Assembly: GCF_014836985.1 (NCBI RefSeq)
Contig: NZ_JACSPU010000001.1
Location: 1,082,833 to 1,146,832 of the forward strand
Origin: Planococcus wigleyi
GTDB taxonomy: Bacteria > Bacillota > Bacilli > Bacillales_A > Planococcaceae
Reading direction: 5' to 3'
DNA length: 64,000 bases
The notes below the pieces were generated by a model that made no database searches, was not told where the DNA came from, and worked only from the letters and a program-made list of their open reading frames with translations. Positions 7,633 through 15,325 of this stretch are shown here, in pieces (the first letter of the stretch is position 1; each line of letters opens with the position of its first letter). Position numbers and translations under genes: made by a program.

Positions 7633-8274
7633 TTATTTTTGAGAAGTTTCTTCTATATATATAGTGGAAGCAACTTCTTCTTCGAGTGCTCTTACCAATT
7701 TATAAAAACTAGTCTTTTTAACTCCGGCCTCCTGCATCGCCTGGACCGCTGTTAGCTCTTTAACTTTCCATCTTCTATAAACATCTTTAAATTCCTCAGA
7801 TACAAAAACGGTTGGTCTGCCAAACTGGATGCCATTCTGTAACGCCAGATCAATTCCTTCACGCTGTCGTTTCCGGATGCGTTCCCGTTCCTCTTCTGCC
7901 ATCCACGAAAGAATCTGCAAAACCAAGTCCGCAATAAATGTTCCCATACTGTCTTTGTATTGTGTTGTATCGAGTAACGGCATATCCAGCACGACAATAT
8001 CTGCTTCGATGTTTTTCGTCAGGTCATTCCATTCCTGAAGAATCTCTTCTTTGTTTCGGCCAAATCGATCCAACGAGTGGATGTACAAAATGTCTCCTTT
8101 TCGGATAATCCGTTTCAGTAATTGATAGTTTGCGCGTTCAAAGTTTTTCCCACTTTGCTTGTCTAAATAAATGTCTCGTTCAGTGATGCCCATTTTCCGC
8201 ATGGCTTCCAATTGACGACCTTCGTTTTGATCTTTGCTGCTGACACGTATGTAGCCAAATTTACGATTTTCCAT
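7633..8274 (-). CDS. Serine recombinase, resolvase/invertase family
   Basis: The 213-residue protein is a small serine recombinase. The N-terminal catalytic domain has YIRVSSKDQN with the nucleophilic serine near residue 12, conserved arginines in LDRFGRNKEEI, and the E-helix LSWMAEEERERIRKRQREGI around residues 120-140. A C-terminal helix-turn-helix follows (residues about 165-200). Such proteins resolve or invert DNA between short sites. No good ribosome site precedes the ATG. The gene's 5' side directly abuts a TPR gene lacking its front, so an insertion event is likely. It also forms the right edge of the small-gene cassette. Confidence 0.9.
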   Translation of the reverse strand: MENRKFGYIRVSSKDQNEGRQLEAMRKMGITERDIYLDKQSGKNFERANYQLLKRIIRKGDILYIHSLDRFGRNKEEILQEWNDLTKNIEADIVVLDMPLLDTTQYKDSMGTFIADLVLQILSWMAEEERERIRKRQREGIDLALQNGIQFGRPTVFVSEEFKDVYRRWKVKELTAVQAMQEAGVKKTSFYKLVRALEEEVASTIYIEETSQK

Positions 8275-8284
8275 AATAAAAGCA

Positions 8285-9037
8285 TTGTCCTTTGATCCAA
8301 CAAACCCGATTGCTCCATATCGATTGGGTTTTTTATCTTATGAGCAACAGGAATACGCTAAAGCTCTTCAGTACTTTCAGATTTCAATAAATAATATAGA
8401 TTTAAACAAAAATCTGGCGATGAGTCTTAACGAGCAACAGCTTAAGCGTGCTCATCTTTATTTGACGAATAGTGCGTTAAATGTTGCTCATCGAGCTCGA
8501 GCCACACTAGAAAAGCTTCGGGATGCCGAAATAGAGCAGGTGCCTGGATATGAATTTTCAGGCCTCTTTTCAGTGATGAACAATAATGACAATTACTTAT
8601 GGAACCATGCTTTTTGTAAGAAAACGATTGAAGGCAGGACCACTTGTTCAAAACAAGATTGTGAGGACATATCGATGAATAACCCAAGAGACACGATTAT
8701 CCTATACTTTGGCGATGTGGAAACCAGTTTGAACTATAATGGACAAGCGGTTTCCTTGAGTAAAGCATTGAGCGATTTGTTGCGTTACTTACTGAATGAA
8801 AGCTCAGAAAGTAAGCCTGCTAAAGCGGGGGATGTGAAGCGGTTTTTTGGAAATTTAAGTCTAGATGATGAATTGAAATGGGAGACCTACAGAAGGGCCA
8901 TCAGTCGCTTAAGGGTGGCTCTGAAAAATGTTTCAATTCCTGAAGTGATTGCTACTGTACCAAATGGTCAAGCTTACTATTATGATGGTTCCAAACCATA
9001 TATAGTTCTCTACCGTATAGATGAAGAAATTGAATAA
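8285..9037 (+). pseudogene. TPR/winged-helix-like protein, 5'-truncated
   Basis: Some 250 codons are open. The first residues read straight into a tetratricopeptide repeat (DPTNPIAPYRLGFLSYEQQ, then YAKALQYFQISI), while the last 100 resemble a winged-helix/transcription-regulator C-terminal domain. There is no ribosome site or convincing start before the repeat (only a TTG at 8285), and the neighbouring recombinase begins ten bases away on the other strand. This fits a larger TPR regulatory protein whose 5' part was lost when the recombinase-carrying DNA arrived. A shortened product from an internal ATG near 8420 remains possible. Confidence 0.55.
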
Positions 9038-9118
9038 CCCTTTCTTTTACTGGTTGTGACAATCGTGTCACAGCTTTTTTTGTATGATATAGACAAGAAA
9101 AGAAGGGGAGAGGATATT

Positions 9119-9928
9119 ATGGAAAACTGGAACAGCTTTTTGAAAGAACTGGAAGAGTGTCTGGCAATAGATGAGGAGAGCGGTTATGAAGAAACAATTC
9201 GTCAGCACGTTGTGGATAGACTAGGTCCTCATTTAGATAACATCACAGTAGACAGGAAAGGAAATGTACTTGCACAGAAAAGCTGCGGAACTGGGGATGG
9301 TCCTGTAATCTTATTGAATGCTCATCTGGATAAAGTATATGGATTTGATGAAGGACGAAAAATTTTAAAACAGGGGAAGATTTGGTCAAGCACAGAAGGC
9401 ATATTAGGAGCGGATGATCGGGCGGGTGTGACGATTTTACTGGAATTAGCAAGGAGAATGGATGAACTCAATTTTAACGGCAAAGTGAAATTCATTTTCA
9501 CAGTGGAAGAAGAAATCGGACTCATTGGAGCAAGAAATATAGACGCATATTTTCTGAGCGATGTGGATGCTGCTTTTGTAGCGGATCGTCGTGGGGCTGG
9601 CGACATAATCACCTCTAGAGGGAGTGGACTGAAATTATGCGACGAAGCGTATGGTAATTGGATAGAAGAAATTGCAACAGGTGCAGGATTGAATGACTGG
9701 AAATGTCGGCCAGGAGGCAGCAGTGATACGAAGATATGGGCATCTCATGGAATACAGAGTGTGAATTTGTCTGTAGGTTATCAAAATGAGCATACTTCAG
9801 AGGAGTATCTGGACACGGAGGCTTGTTACGAAGCGTTTAAGCTGCTGAGTACAGTCTTAAAGAATGGAGAGAAGCTAAGGAATATACTTCAAATTATAGA
9901 AAACAAAGAAGTAATAAATGAACAATGA
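9119..9928 (+). CDS. M20/M42-type zinc metallopeptidase
   Basis: The 269-residue protein shows metal-site motifs of the M20/M42 peptidase clan: HLDKV near residue 70, GADDRAG near 102, EEEIGLIGA near 132 and a late histidine in NEHTSEEYLDTE near 225. Family members remove residues from peptides or open amide bonds with two zinc or cobalt ions. The start is taken as the ATG at 9119, preceded by AAGGGGAGAGG; an upstream in-frame ATG at 9056 lacks a ribosome site. At 269 residues it is shorter than typical M20 proteins (about 370) because the lid/dimerisation domain between the ligand groups is abbreviated. It looks monocistronic. Confidence 0.85.
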   Translation: MENWNSFLKELEECLAIDEESGYEETIRQHVVDRLGPHLDNITVDRKGNVLAQKSCGTGDGPVILLNAHLDKVYGFDEGRKILKQGKIWSSTEGILGADDRAGVTILLELARRMDELNFNGKVKFIFTVEEEIGLIGARNIDAYFLSDVDAAFVADRRGAGDIITSRGSGLKLCDEAYGNWIEEIATGAGLNDWKCRPGGSSDTKIWASHGIQSVNLSVGYQNEHTSEEYLDTEACYEAFKLLSTVLKNGEKLRNILQIIENKEVINEQ

Positions 9929-9983
9929 GGTAAAATGAAGTACTTGTATAGTATTTATAGCATTCTAAATTTTTCTAAATAAT

Positions 9984-10023
9984 AAGGCCGGAGAAAAAGA
10001 ACACCTTTATCTCCGGCCTTTTA
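9984..10023 (+). terminator. Terminator after the M20 peptidase gene
   Basis: Arms AAGGCCGGAG (9984-9993) and CTCCGGCCTT (10011-10020) pair perfectly. The T-run downstream is short, so it may act in both directions. Confidence 0.75.
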
Positions 10024-10380
10024 CATAAGAAACTATTCGTAAGAGAAGGTAGTTTTGAAAAAAATCTTACTAAGAATTTTTATAGCTTGTTAGCTCACCT
10101 CTTAAAAAAATGATTTCTGTTCATCTATTTGTTTGTATGATTTCTATCGAGCAAGGAGCATTCAATCGATGAATAATTATAAGATAAGAAATCCTCTGAA
10201 TAATTGTCGTGGTTCAAGATAGGGAAATCTGTTCTATAAGTAATTGCTAAAGTCTTTATTAACCTTCAAATTATAAGCATTTTTTATCCTTCTCCTATAT
10301 AAGTGTTTATAAAATTCTGTTAAAGTTATTTTGAAAAGATAATTTAGAAATAACTGTAAATCATAAGGAGATGTTCAATA
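10024..10380. other. AT-rich spacer ahead of mcrB
   Basis: No gene or clear promoter consensus is seen in these 357 bases. AAGGAG at 10369-10374 is the ribosome site of the following gene. Confidence 0.5.
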
Positions 10381-12513
10381 ATGAGCAATAGCTATTTAAA
10401 AACTGAATTCCAAAATTGGATGAGCCTACAAAAGAAATCAAACAATGAACCTTATAAAAATAATACGATTAATGCTTATACTAATTCGATAAGTAGAAGT
10501 AGTAAAAAATTGGACCTCCCAGACATTCCGACTACAGATTTGTTCGAAATTACTTCTTTTGAAGAATTCACCACCATACATAACCGGATCCTTTCAGCCC
10601 CTAATTTCCGCGAAGTGGATTTAAGTGCTGGCAACAAAGCATATTCTAACGGCATGATACTGTATGCTAAATTCTTAAAGGAACGTGAAGAGCCGTCTAC
10701 ATGGATATTTCAAGGAAATCCTAAATATTACGATGTTGTAGGTGCAGTCAACGATCTTGACCAGATTACATGGGCGGTGAATCAATACCCTAAACAGATA
10801 AAAGAAGGTGATGAGGCTTATATTTGGCTGTCAGGGACCGGAGGTGGAATTATTGCTACAGGGACAGTTCTTAACGATCCGGAAACAAGAGAGCCGCTGG
10901 ATGATCCGTACAGACGCAGTGATCAATTAAATAACGAATCCTATTTGGCAGTAGACATCAAAATTGAGAAAAAATTGACGGATGAGATTATTGAACGAAC
11001 GTTATTGTTGGCAGATGAACGAACGAAGAAGATGGAAATTTTAGGATATGCAGGAGCAACTAACTTCAGGGTGAAAAGAGAAGCGAACAAAGTGATTAAA
11101 AATATAATTGCTGGAAAGTATGAGCATATTCCTGCAACGGACTCTTCCGTAGAAAAAGTGAAGGAAGAAAAGCGCTATTGGATCTATGCGCCGGGTGAAG
11201 GGTCACGGTTCTGGAAAGAGTTTTACGCGAAAGGCATTATGGGAATCGGTTGGGAAGAGTTGGGTGATTTGAAGCCTTATGCTACGAAAAACTCGATGAA
11301 GGAAAAAATGAAACAAGTGTATGGAGATGAATTTTCCTATAAAAACGCAGGTCATGCGACTTGGCAATTTGCGAACGAAATGAAGATGGGTGATGTAGTC
11401 TTTGTAAAGAAAGGTCTATCTAAAATAATTGGGCGAGGGATTGTAGCTACTGACTATTTTTATGATTCGTCCCGTGGGGAATACAATAATATCCGCAAAG
11501 TAAAGTGGACACATGAAGGCGAATGGGATCATGAAGGACAGATTGTATTAAAGACACTGACGGATATAACCCCTTATACGGATTATCATAAAAAGCTGGA
11601 AAGAATGTTTGATGAGGTTTCCGGAAATAATAACGCGACAGATGAAGAAGTTGAAATACTCTATAGCGAATACACAGAAAAAGATTTTTTATCTGATGTG
11701 TATATTAGCGAAGAAAAGTACCGGACATTAAAAAATCTTCTCATTCGAAAGAAGAATATAATACTGCTTGGGGCACCAGGAGTAGGGAAGACGTATGCAG
11801 CGGAACGTCTGGCTTATTCGATGATGGGCAAGAAAGACAAGAGTCGTGTACAAGTCGTTCAGTTCCACCAAAGTTATAGCTATGAAGATTTCATTATGGG
11901 TTATCGCCCGAGTGAAAACGGCTTTTCTATAGTGAAGGGTCCGTTTTATGAATTCTGCAAAAAAGCGGAACCGGATGACCGGCCGTACTTTTTCATCATT
12001 GATGAGATCAACAGGGGTAATTTAAGTAAGATTTTCGGAGAGCTATTGATGTTGATTGAAAATGATAAGCGGGGCAAAGAATTGCGTTTATTGTATGAGG
12101 ATGAGCAGTTTTCAGTGCCCGAAAACGTCTTTATTATCGGCATGATGAACACAGCCGATCGAAGCCTTGCGATGATTGATTATGCGCTCCGCCGCCGGTT
12201 CGCGTTTTTCGAATTCGAACCAGCGTTTGAAAGTTTAGGTTTTAAAGAATATCAAAATGAGGTTGGGAATGAAAAATTTGACAGTTTAATTCAAACCGTG
12301 ATTGCCATGAACATTGAAATTGCTGACGATGCCGCTCTTGGTTCTGGCTTCCGGATCGGACATAGTTATTTCTCATCTCTTACTGAAATCGATGAACATT
12401 GGCTGAAGGAAGTCGTGGAATATGAATTGATTCCCTTAATTACAGAATACTGGTTTGATGAGCCTTCCCAAATCTCGCTATGGAGCAAGAAGCTGCGAGG
12501 CGCTATCCAGTGA
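10381..12513 (+). CDS. mcrB: McrB-like GTP/ATP-dependent restriction subunit with EVE-like domains
   Basis: The 710-residue protein has a helical N-terminus (1-100), a PUA/EVE-like segment (about 105-235, starting STWIFQGNPKYYDVVGAV), a second reader-like segment (about 265-415, starting YWIYAPGEGSRFW) and an AAA+ motor (about 445-710). The motor has Walker A GAPGVGKT near 464-471, Walker B FFIIDEINRGN near 536-546 and the McrB sensor MMNTADRSLAMIDYALRRRF near 588. McrB assembles rings that recognise modified cytosine DNA and drive translocation for the McrC nuclease. Tandem EVE-type domains are known readers of modified bases. The next gene overlaps it by four bases. Confidence 0.9.
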   Translation: MSNSYLKTEFQNWMSLQKKSNNEPYKNNTINAYTNSISRSSKKLDLPDIPTTDLFEITSFEEFTTIHNRILSAPNFREVDLSAGNKAYSNGMILYAKFLKEREEPSTWIFQGNPKYYDVVGAVNDLDQITWAVNQYPKQIKEGDEAYIWLSGTGGGIIATGTVLNDPETREPLDDPYRRSDQLNNESYLAVDIKIEKKLTDEIIERTLLLADERTKKMEILGYAGATNFRVKREANKVIKNIIAGKYEHIPATDSSVEKVKEEKRYWIYAPGEGSRFWKEFYAKGIMGIGWEELGDLKPYATKNSMKEKMKQVYGDEFSYKNAGHATWQFANEMKMGDVVFVKKGLSKIIGRGIVATDYFYDSSRGEYNNIRKVKWTHEGEWDHEGQIVLKTLTDITPYTDYHKKLERMFDEVSGNNNATDEEVEILYSEYTEKDFLSDVYISEEKYRTLKNLLIRKKNIILLGAPGVGKTYAAERLAYSMMGKKDKSRVQVVQFHQSYSYEDFIMGYRPSENGFSIVKGPFYEFCKKAEPDDRPYFFIIDEINRGNLSKIFGELLMLIENDKRGKELRLLYEDEQFSVPENVFIIGMMNTADRSLAMIDYALRRRFAFFEFEPAFESLGFKEYQNEVGNEKFDSLIQTVIAMNIEIADDAALGSGFRIGHSYFSSLTEIDEHWLKEVVEYELIPLITEYWFDEPSQISLWSKKLRGAIQ

Positions 12514-13541
12514 TTCAAATTAAGAATATCTACTATATGCTTTCGTATGCTTACCGGATCTTGCGAGAAGAAGGCTATAAAAGTGTGGAAGGCGAAGATT
12601 TCAGTAATATTCACGATCTATTTGCTGCTATTCTAGTACAAGGTGTGGCAAACCAGTGCAAGCGCGGACTTCATAAAGACTATGTCAGTCAAACTCAAAC
12701 GCTGAAGAGCCTGCGTGGCAAGATTGATTTGACCACTTCGCTGAAAGAGAGCACGCTGGTGAAGAAAAGCATGGTCTGCCATTATGATGAGTTCTCCGAG
12801 AATATCTTGCACAATCAAATCATCAAAACAACGATGAACTTGCTGGTCGGGAATAAAAAAGTCAAAGTCGAACACCGAAAAGAACTTCGGAAATTGTTTC
12901 TTTATTTCCAAAACGTAGATATGATTGAGCCACATTCAATTGAATGGAAGGCCGTCTCCTATCATCGAAACAACGCGACCTATCAGATGCTGATTAACAT
13001 TTGTCAGCTGGTGATTAATGGACTGCTGATGAATCCTGAAAATGGCGATTTCAAAATGAAGGAGTATCTGGACGATCAGCAGATGCACCAGCTATATGAG
13101 AAGTTCTTGCTAAATTATTTCAAGAAAGAATTTCCCGAGTACTCAGCGAGTGCTGCTTATATTGACTGGAACATCGATGATGGGGGGAAAGAATTTCTTC
13201 CGGCGATGAAGACGGACATCACTTTATCGAAGGGTGGGAAAACTTTAATCATCGATGCCAAGTATTACGGCAGCTCTATGCAGTTCAACTCGCTATATAA
13301 TAGCCGAACGTTGATCTCAGCGAATCTGTATCAAATGTTTGCTTATGTGAAGAACAGAGACCAATCAGGAAGTGGCGATGTTTCGGGGTTAATCCTTTAT
13401 GCTAAGACTGACGAAGAGATTACACCAGACCAGGATTATCGGATGAGCGGCAATCGGATGGTTGTTAGGACTCTGAATTTGGGTGCAGAATGGTCAGAGA
13501 TAGTGGGGGAATTGAATAGGATTCCGTTGCTTATGAATTAA
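12510..13541 (+). CDS. mcrC: McrC-like nuclease subunit of modification-dependent restriction
   Basis: The protein of about 343 residues starts IQIKNIYYMLSYAYRIL, the characteristic McrC opening. Its C-terminal half has a PD-(D/E)xK nuclease core: YEKFLLNYF, then MKTDITL around residue 235 and IIDAKYYG around 249. McrC docks on the McrB ring and cuts DNA. The GTG at 12510 overlaps the mcrB stop as GTGA with GAGG upstream, and gives the usual family start; an ATG at 12480 in the same frame is possible but has no ribosome site. Together with mcrB it forms a complete two-gene restriction system. Confidence 0.85.
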   Translation: MIQIKNIYYMLSYAYRILREEGYKSVEGEDFSNIHDLFAAILVQGVANQCKRGLHKDYVSQTQTLKSLRGKIDLTTSLKESTLVKKSMVCHYDEFSENILHNQIIKTTMNLLVGNKKVKVEHRKELRKLFLYFQNVDMIEPHSIEWKAVSYHRNNATYQMLINICQLVINGLLMNPENGDFKMKEYLDDQQMHQLYEKFLLNYFKKEFPEYSASAAYIDWNIDDGGKEFLPAMKTDITLSKGGKTLIIDAKYYGSSMQFNSLYNSRTLISANLYQMFAYVKNRDQSGSGDVSGLILYAKTDEEITPDQDYRMSGNRMVVRTLNLGAEWSEIVGELNRIPLLMN

Positions 13542-13780
13542 TGGAATGTTGACAAGAAGCCTATATGGGAGTTTTATGACACCAATTCGAAGATTGGCTA
13601 TAGCGTACGATTTGCTTATCCACCGAGATTTAGCATAAAAAATAGGACATGAACACGGTTTCCAAATGGTGATGGAATTCGTCTTCATGTCCCTTATTGT
13701 ATAATTAAATTATGATTTATTATGCGGCTGGAGTCATGAGAGATAATTGAAGATGGATATTGACGAGGATAAGCAATTAT

Positions 13781-13912
13781 TTAGACTACAGCAATTTAAA
13801 AGAAGCAGCTAGGCGATATTTTAGAACCAGCTAGGTCGAAGACTGGAACTATATAAGACATAACTTCTTAAAGACCTTGAACGAGAGATCGGATTATCAT
13901 TACTTAATCAGG
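13781..13912 (+). pseudogene. Remnant of a LysR-family regulator N-terminus
   Basis: Two pieces in different frames resemble the LysR helix-turn-helix. One reads LDYSNLKEAARRYFRTS before a stop; the other, shifted, reads DLEREIGLSLLNQ. These match the family pattern of an AA-rich helix followed by a linker ending in LExELGxxLF. Intervening stops and the frame change leave no functional product. No start, ribosome site or C-terminal effector domain remains. Confidence 0.4.
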
Positions 13913-13981
13913 AAAAGGAAACAAGAAACTACCTTGCATACTGCTTTCTCCCTAAAAAACAGTATGCTATACTATGGATAT

Positions 13982-14011
13982 AAAAAAGACCGAGTGCTGT
14001 TACACTCGGTC
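13982..14011 (-). terminator. Minus-strand terminator of the toxin remnant
   Basis: A perfect 9-base stem (GACCGAGTG 13988-13996 with CACTCGGTC 14003-14011) is followed on the minus strand by six T. It lies 50 bases beyond the end of the toxin-like frame at 14060, as in type I toxin mRNAs. Confidence 0.8.
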
Positions 14012-14059
14012 AATGCAGTACATGCCGCAAAAGAGCGGCCGGCCAAATCATGAGAATGT

Positions 14060-14207
14060 TTATCTTAAAGAGTAATCGCCCACAATCCTGCCAGGGAAAG
14101 AGCGGTTACTTTTTTTGTTGATGGTAATTGCGATGATTGCTACTACTGCTGTTAAGGCCGCAATGAGGAATGTACCAAATCATATTCATAGCATCGTTAG
14201 TTGCCGA
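14060..14207 (-). pseudogene. Decayed holin-like type I toxin
   Basis: On the minus strand the frame from 14179 reads FGTFLIAALTAVVAIIAI followed by a KKS basic step, a hydrophobic helix plus lysines exactly as in the small holin-like (TxpA-type) toxins of Firmicutes. The expected N-terminus (ATNDAMNM) is present just upstream but in another frame, so a small indel near 14180 breaks the gene, and the expected start codon position reads TCG. The sequence after the lysines continues 15 codons to TAA at 14060. A minus-strand terminator lies beyond. The homology stops near 14205, where a foreign plus-strand reading frame begins. Confidence 0.55.
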
Positions 14208-14361
14208 CTGGTCGAGCATTGATAAGGTTCATGAAGCGACCTATAAACTGATCAACAGCAAGAAGTTCGAAGACAATATCAGTAAGATCAATGAGAGCAT
14301 TGAAGCTGCAGCTAAAGAACTGGGTTATCAAATTAAAGAGTACAATATGGCAAATGGCTAA
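14205..14361 (+). pseudogene. 3' fragment of an unidentified gene
   Basis: About 50 open codons (beginning DWSSIDKVHEATYKLINSKK, ending in a helical, lysine/glutamate-rich tail) run up to the stop at 14359-14361. No start codon or ribosome site is found at its front, which touches the toxin remnant. The only upstream ATG (14170) would include antisense toxin sequence. It looks like the end of a gene cut off when the toxin cassette integrated. The parent gene is not recognised. The next gene starts 31 bases later. Confidence 0.4.
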
Positions 14362-14392
14362 CAATTAATTCAATAAAAGGAGCATTACATCC

Positions 14393-15154
14393 ATGGCAAT
14401 CGCAAAATACGCAAAGTTTCAGCAGTACAAAAAATTGATTCAATCCATGCCATCGACCTATACAGAAGAGGCATTGATCGACGAGAAATTTCTTCTTGAA
14501 CGAGACGATAAGAAAAAGCTGGAGATTTACTACGCTCCTTTTGAATATGTAAACGAAGGGGCGAAAGTCGTCATTGTCGGCATTACGCCTGGCATGCATC
14601 AGATGAAAAAGTCCTTTTCTACTGTAATTGAGGCGGCTCGAATAGAAAGTGATAACGAAGAAATTCTTCGCCAAGTGAAGAATAACTCCAGTTTTGAAGG
14701 AACTATGAGAAAGAACCTGGTCAAGATGTTGGATGAACTCGGCTTAAATGAGCATCTTGGGTTATTCTCAAGCATTGAGTTGTTTGAAGAGTCTAGCCAC
14801 CTGGTTCATACGACTTCGGTTCTCGCTTATCCTGTATTTTATAACGGAAAAAATTACAGCGGATCGACACCGAACCTGCTGAAAAATGATATGTTGAAGA
14901 AATACATTACGGAAAAATTTGCGACAGAATTGGAAAACCTGCAGGATGCGTTAATCATTCCATTAGGCGTCAACGTTTCGAATGCTCTGCAATATCTGTC
15001 GGAACAAGGGCTGGTTGCACCGGGCAATATCCTTTCAGGCTTCCCGCATCCATCGGGCGGCAATGGCCATCGCCATAGACAGTTTGCCGAAAACAAAGCT
15101 GTTATGGAAGAAAAGCTGAACAATCATTTTATTCGTGTAAAAGCAGTGAAATAG
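14393..15154 (+). CDS. Uracil-DNA glycosylase superfamily-like protein
   Basis: The 253-residue protein has two motifs placed as in the uracil-DNA glycosylase superfamily: VVIVGITPGMHQ near residues 59-70 (motif 1, water-activating loop) and GFPHPSGGNGHR near 215-226 (motif 2, minor-groove loop). The N-terminal 55 residues are helical and charged. Members excise uracil or other altered bases, and some act in defence or antitoxin settings. The ATG has AAAAGGAG upstream (14375-14382). It follows a restriction pair and gene remnants, so a role linked to modified DNA is possible but inferred. The classical catalytic aspartate of family 1 is not evident. Moderate confidence in the superfamily, low in the substrate. 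Confidence 0.6.
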   Translation: MAIAKYAKFQQYKKLIQSMPSTYTEEALIDEKFLLERDDKKKLEIYYAPFEYVNEGAKVVIVGITPGMHQMKKSFSTVIEAARIESDNEEILRQVKNNSSFEGTMRKNLVKMLDELGLNEHLGLFSSIELFEESSHLVHTTSVLAYPVFYNGKNYSGSTPNLLKNDMLKKYITEKFATELENLQDALIIPLGVNVSNALQYLSEQGLVAPGNILSGFPHPSGGNGHRHRQFAENKAVMEEKLNNHFIRVKAVK

Positions 15155-15181
15155 CCAGCTGAACTATTTATAGGTAAAAGG

Positions 15182-15208
15182 AAAAGGACTTATGCAAGTC
15201 CTTTTTTT
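15182..15208 (+). terminator. Terminator after the UDG-like gene
   Basis: AAAAGGACTT (15182-15191) and AAGTCCTTTT (15196-15205) form a perfect 10-base stem with a four-base loop, running into T residues. Confidence 0.9.
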
Positions 15209-15231
15209 CGGCTAAAAAATATTTCCGTTAA

Positions 15232-15269
15232 TTTACATTTACTTAACCTTTCTTAATGCTCTATTCATA
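15232..15269 (+). promoter_or_regulatory. Possible PHO box upstream of the phosphodiesterase gene
   Basis: Four TT-led hexamers, TTTACA, TTAACC, TTAATG and TTCATA, occur at 15232, 15243, 15253 and 15264, spaced by 5, 4 and 5 bases. This fits the direct-repeat layout of PhoP sites (TT-A/C/T-A-C/T-A repeats). B. subtilis glpQ, which encodes a related enzyme, is known to be PhoP-controlled. The match is imperfect in the last two repeats. Confidence 0.4.
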
Positions 15270-15325
15270 CCTGCAATACATTCACTGCTTATGCTTGAGT
15301 TATCCAATACATAAGGAGTGGTTGA

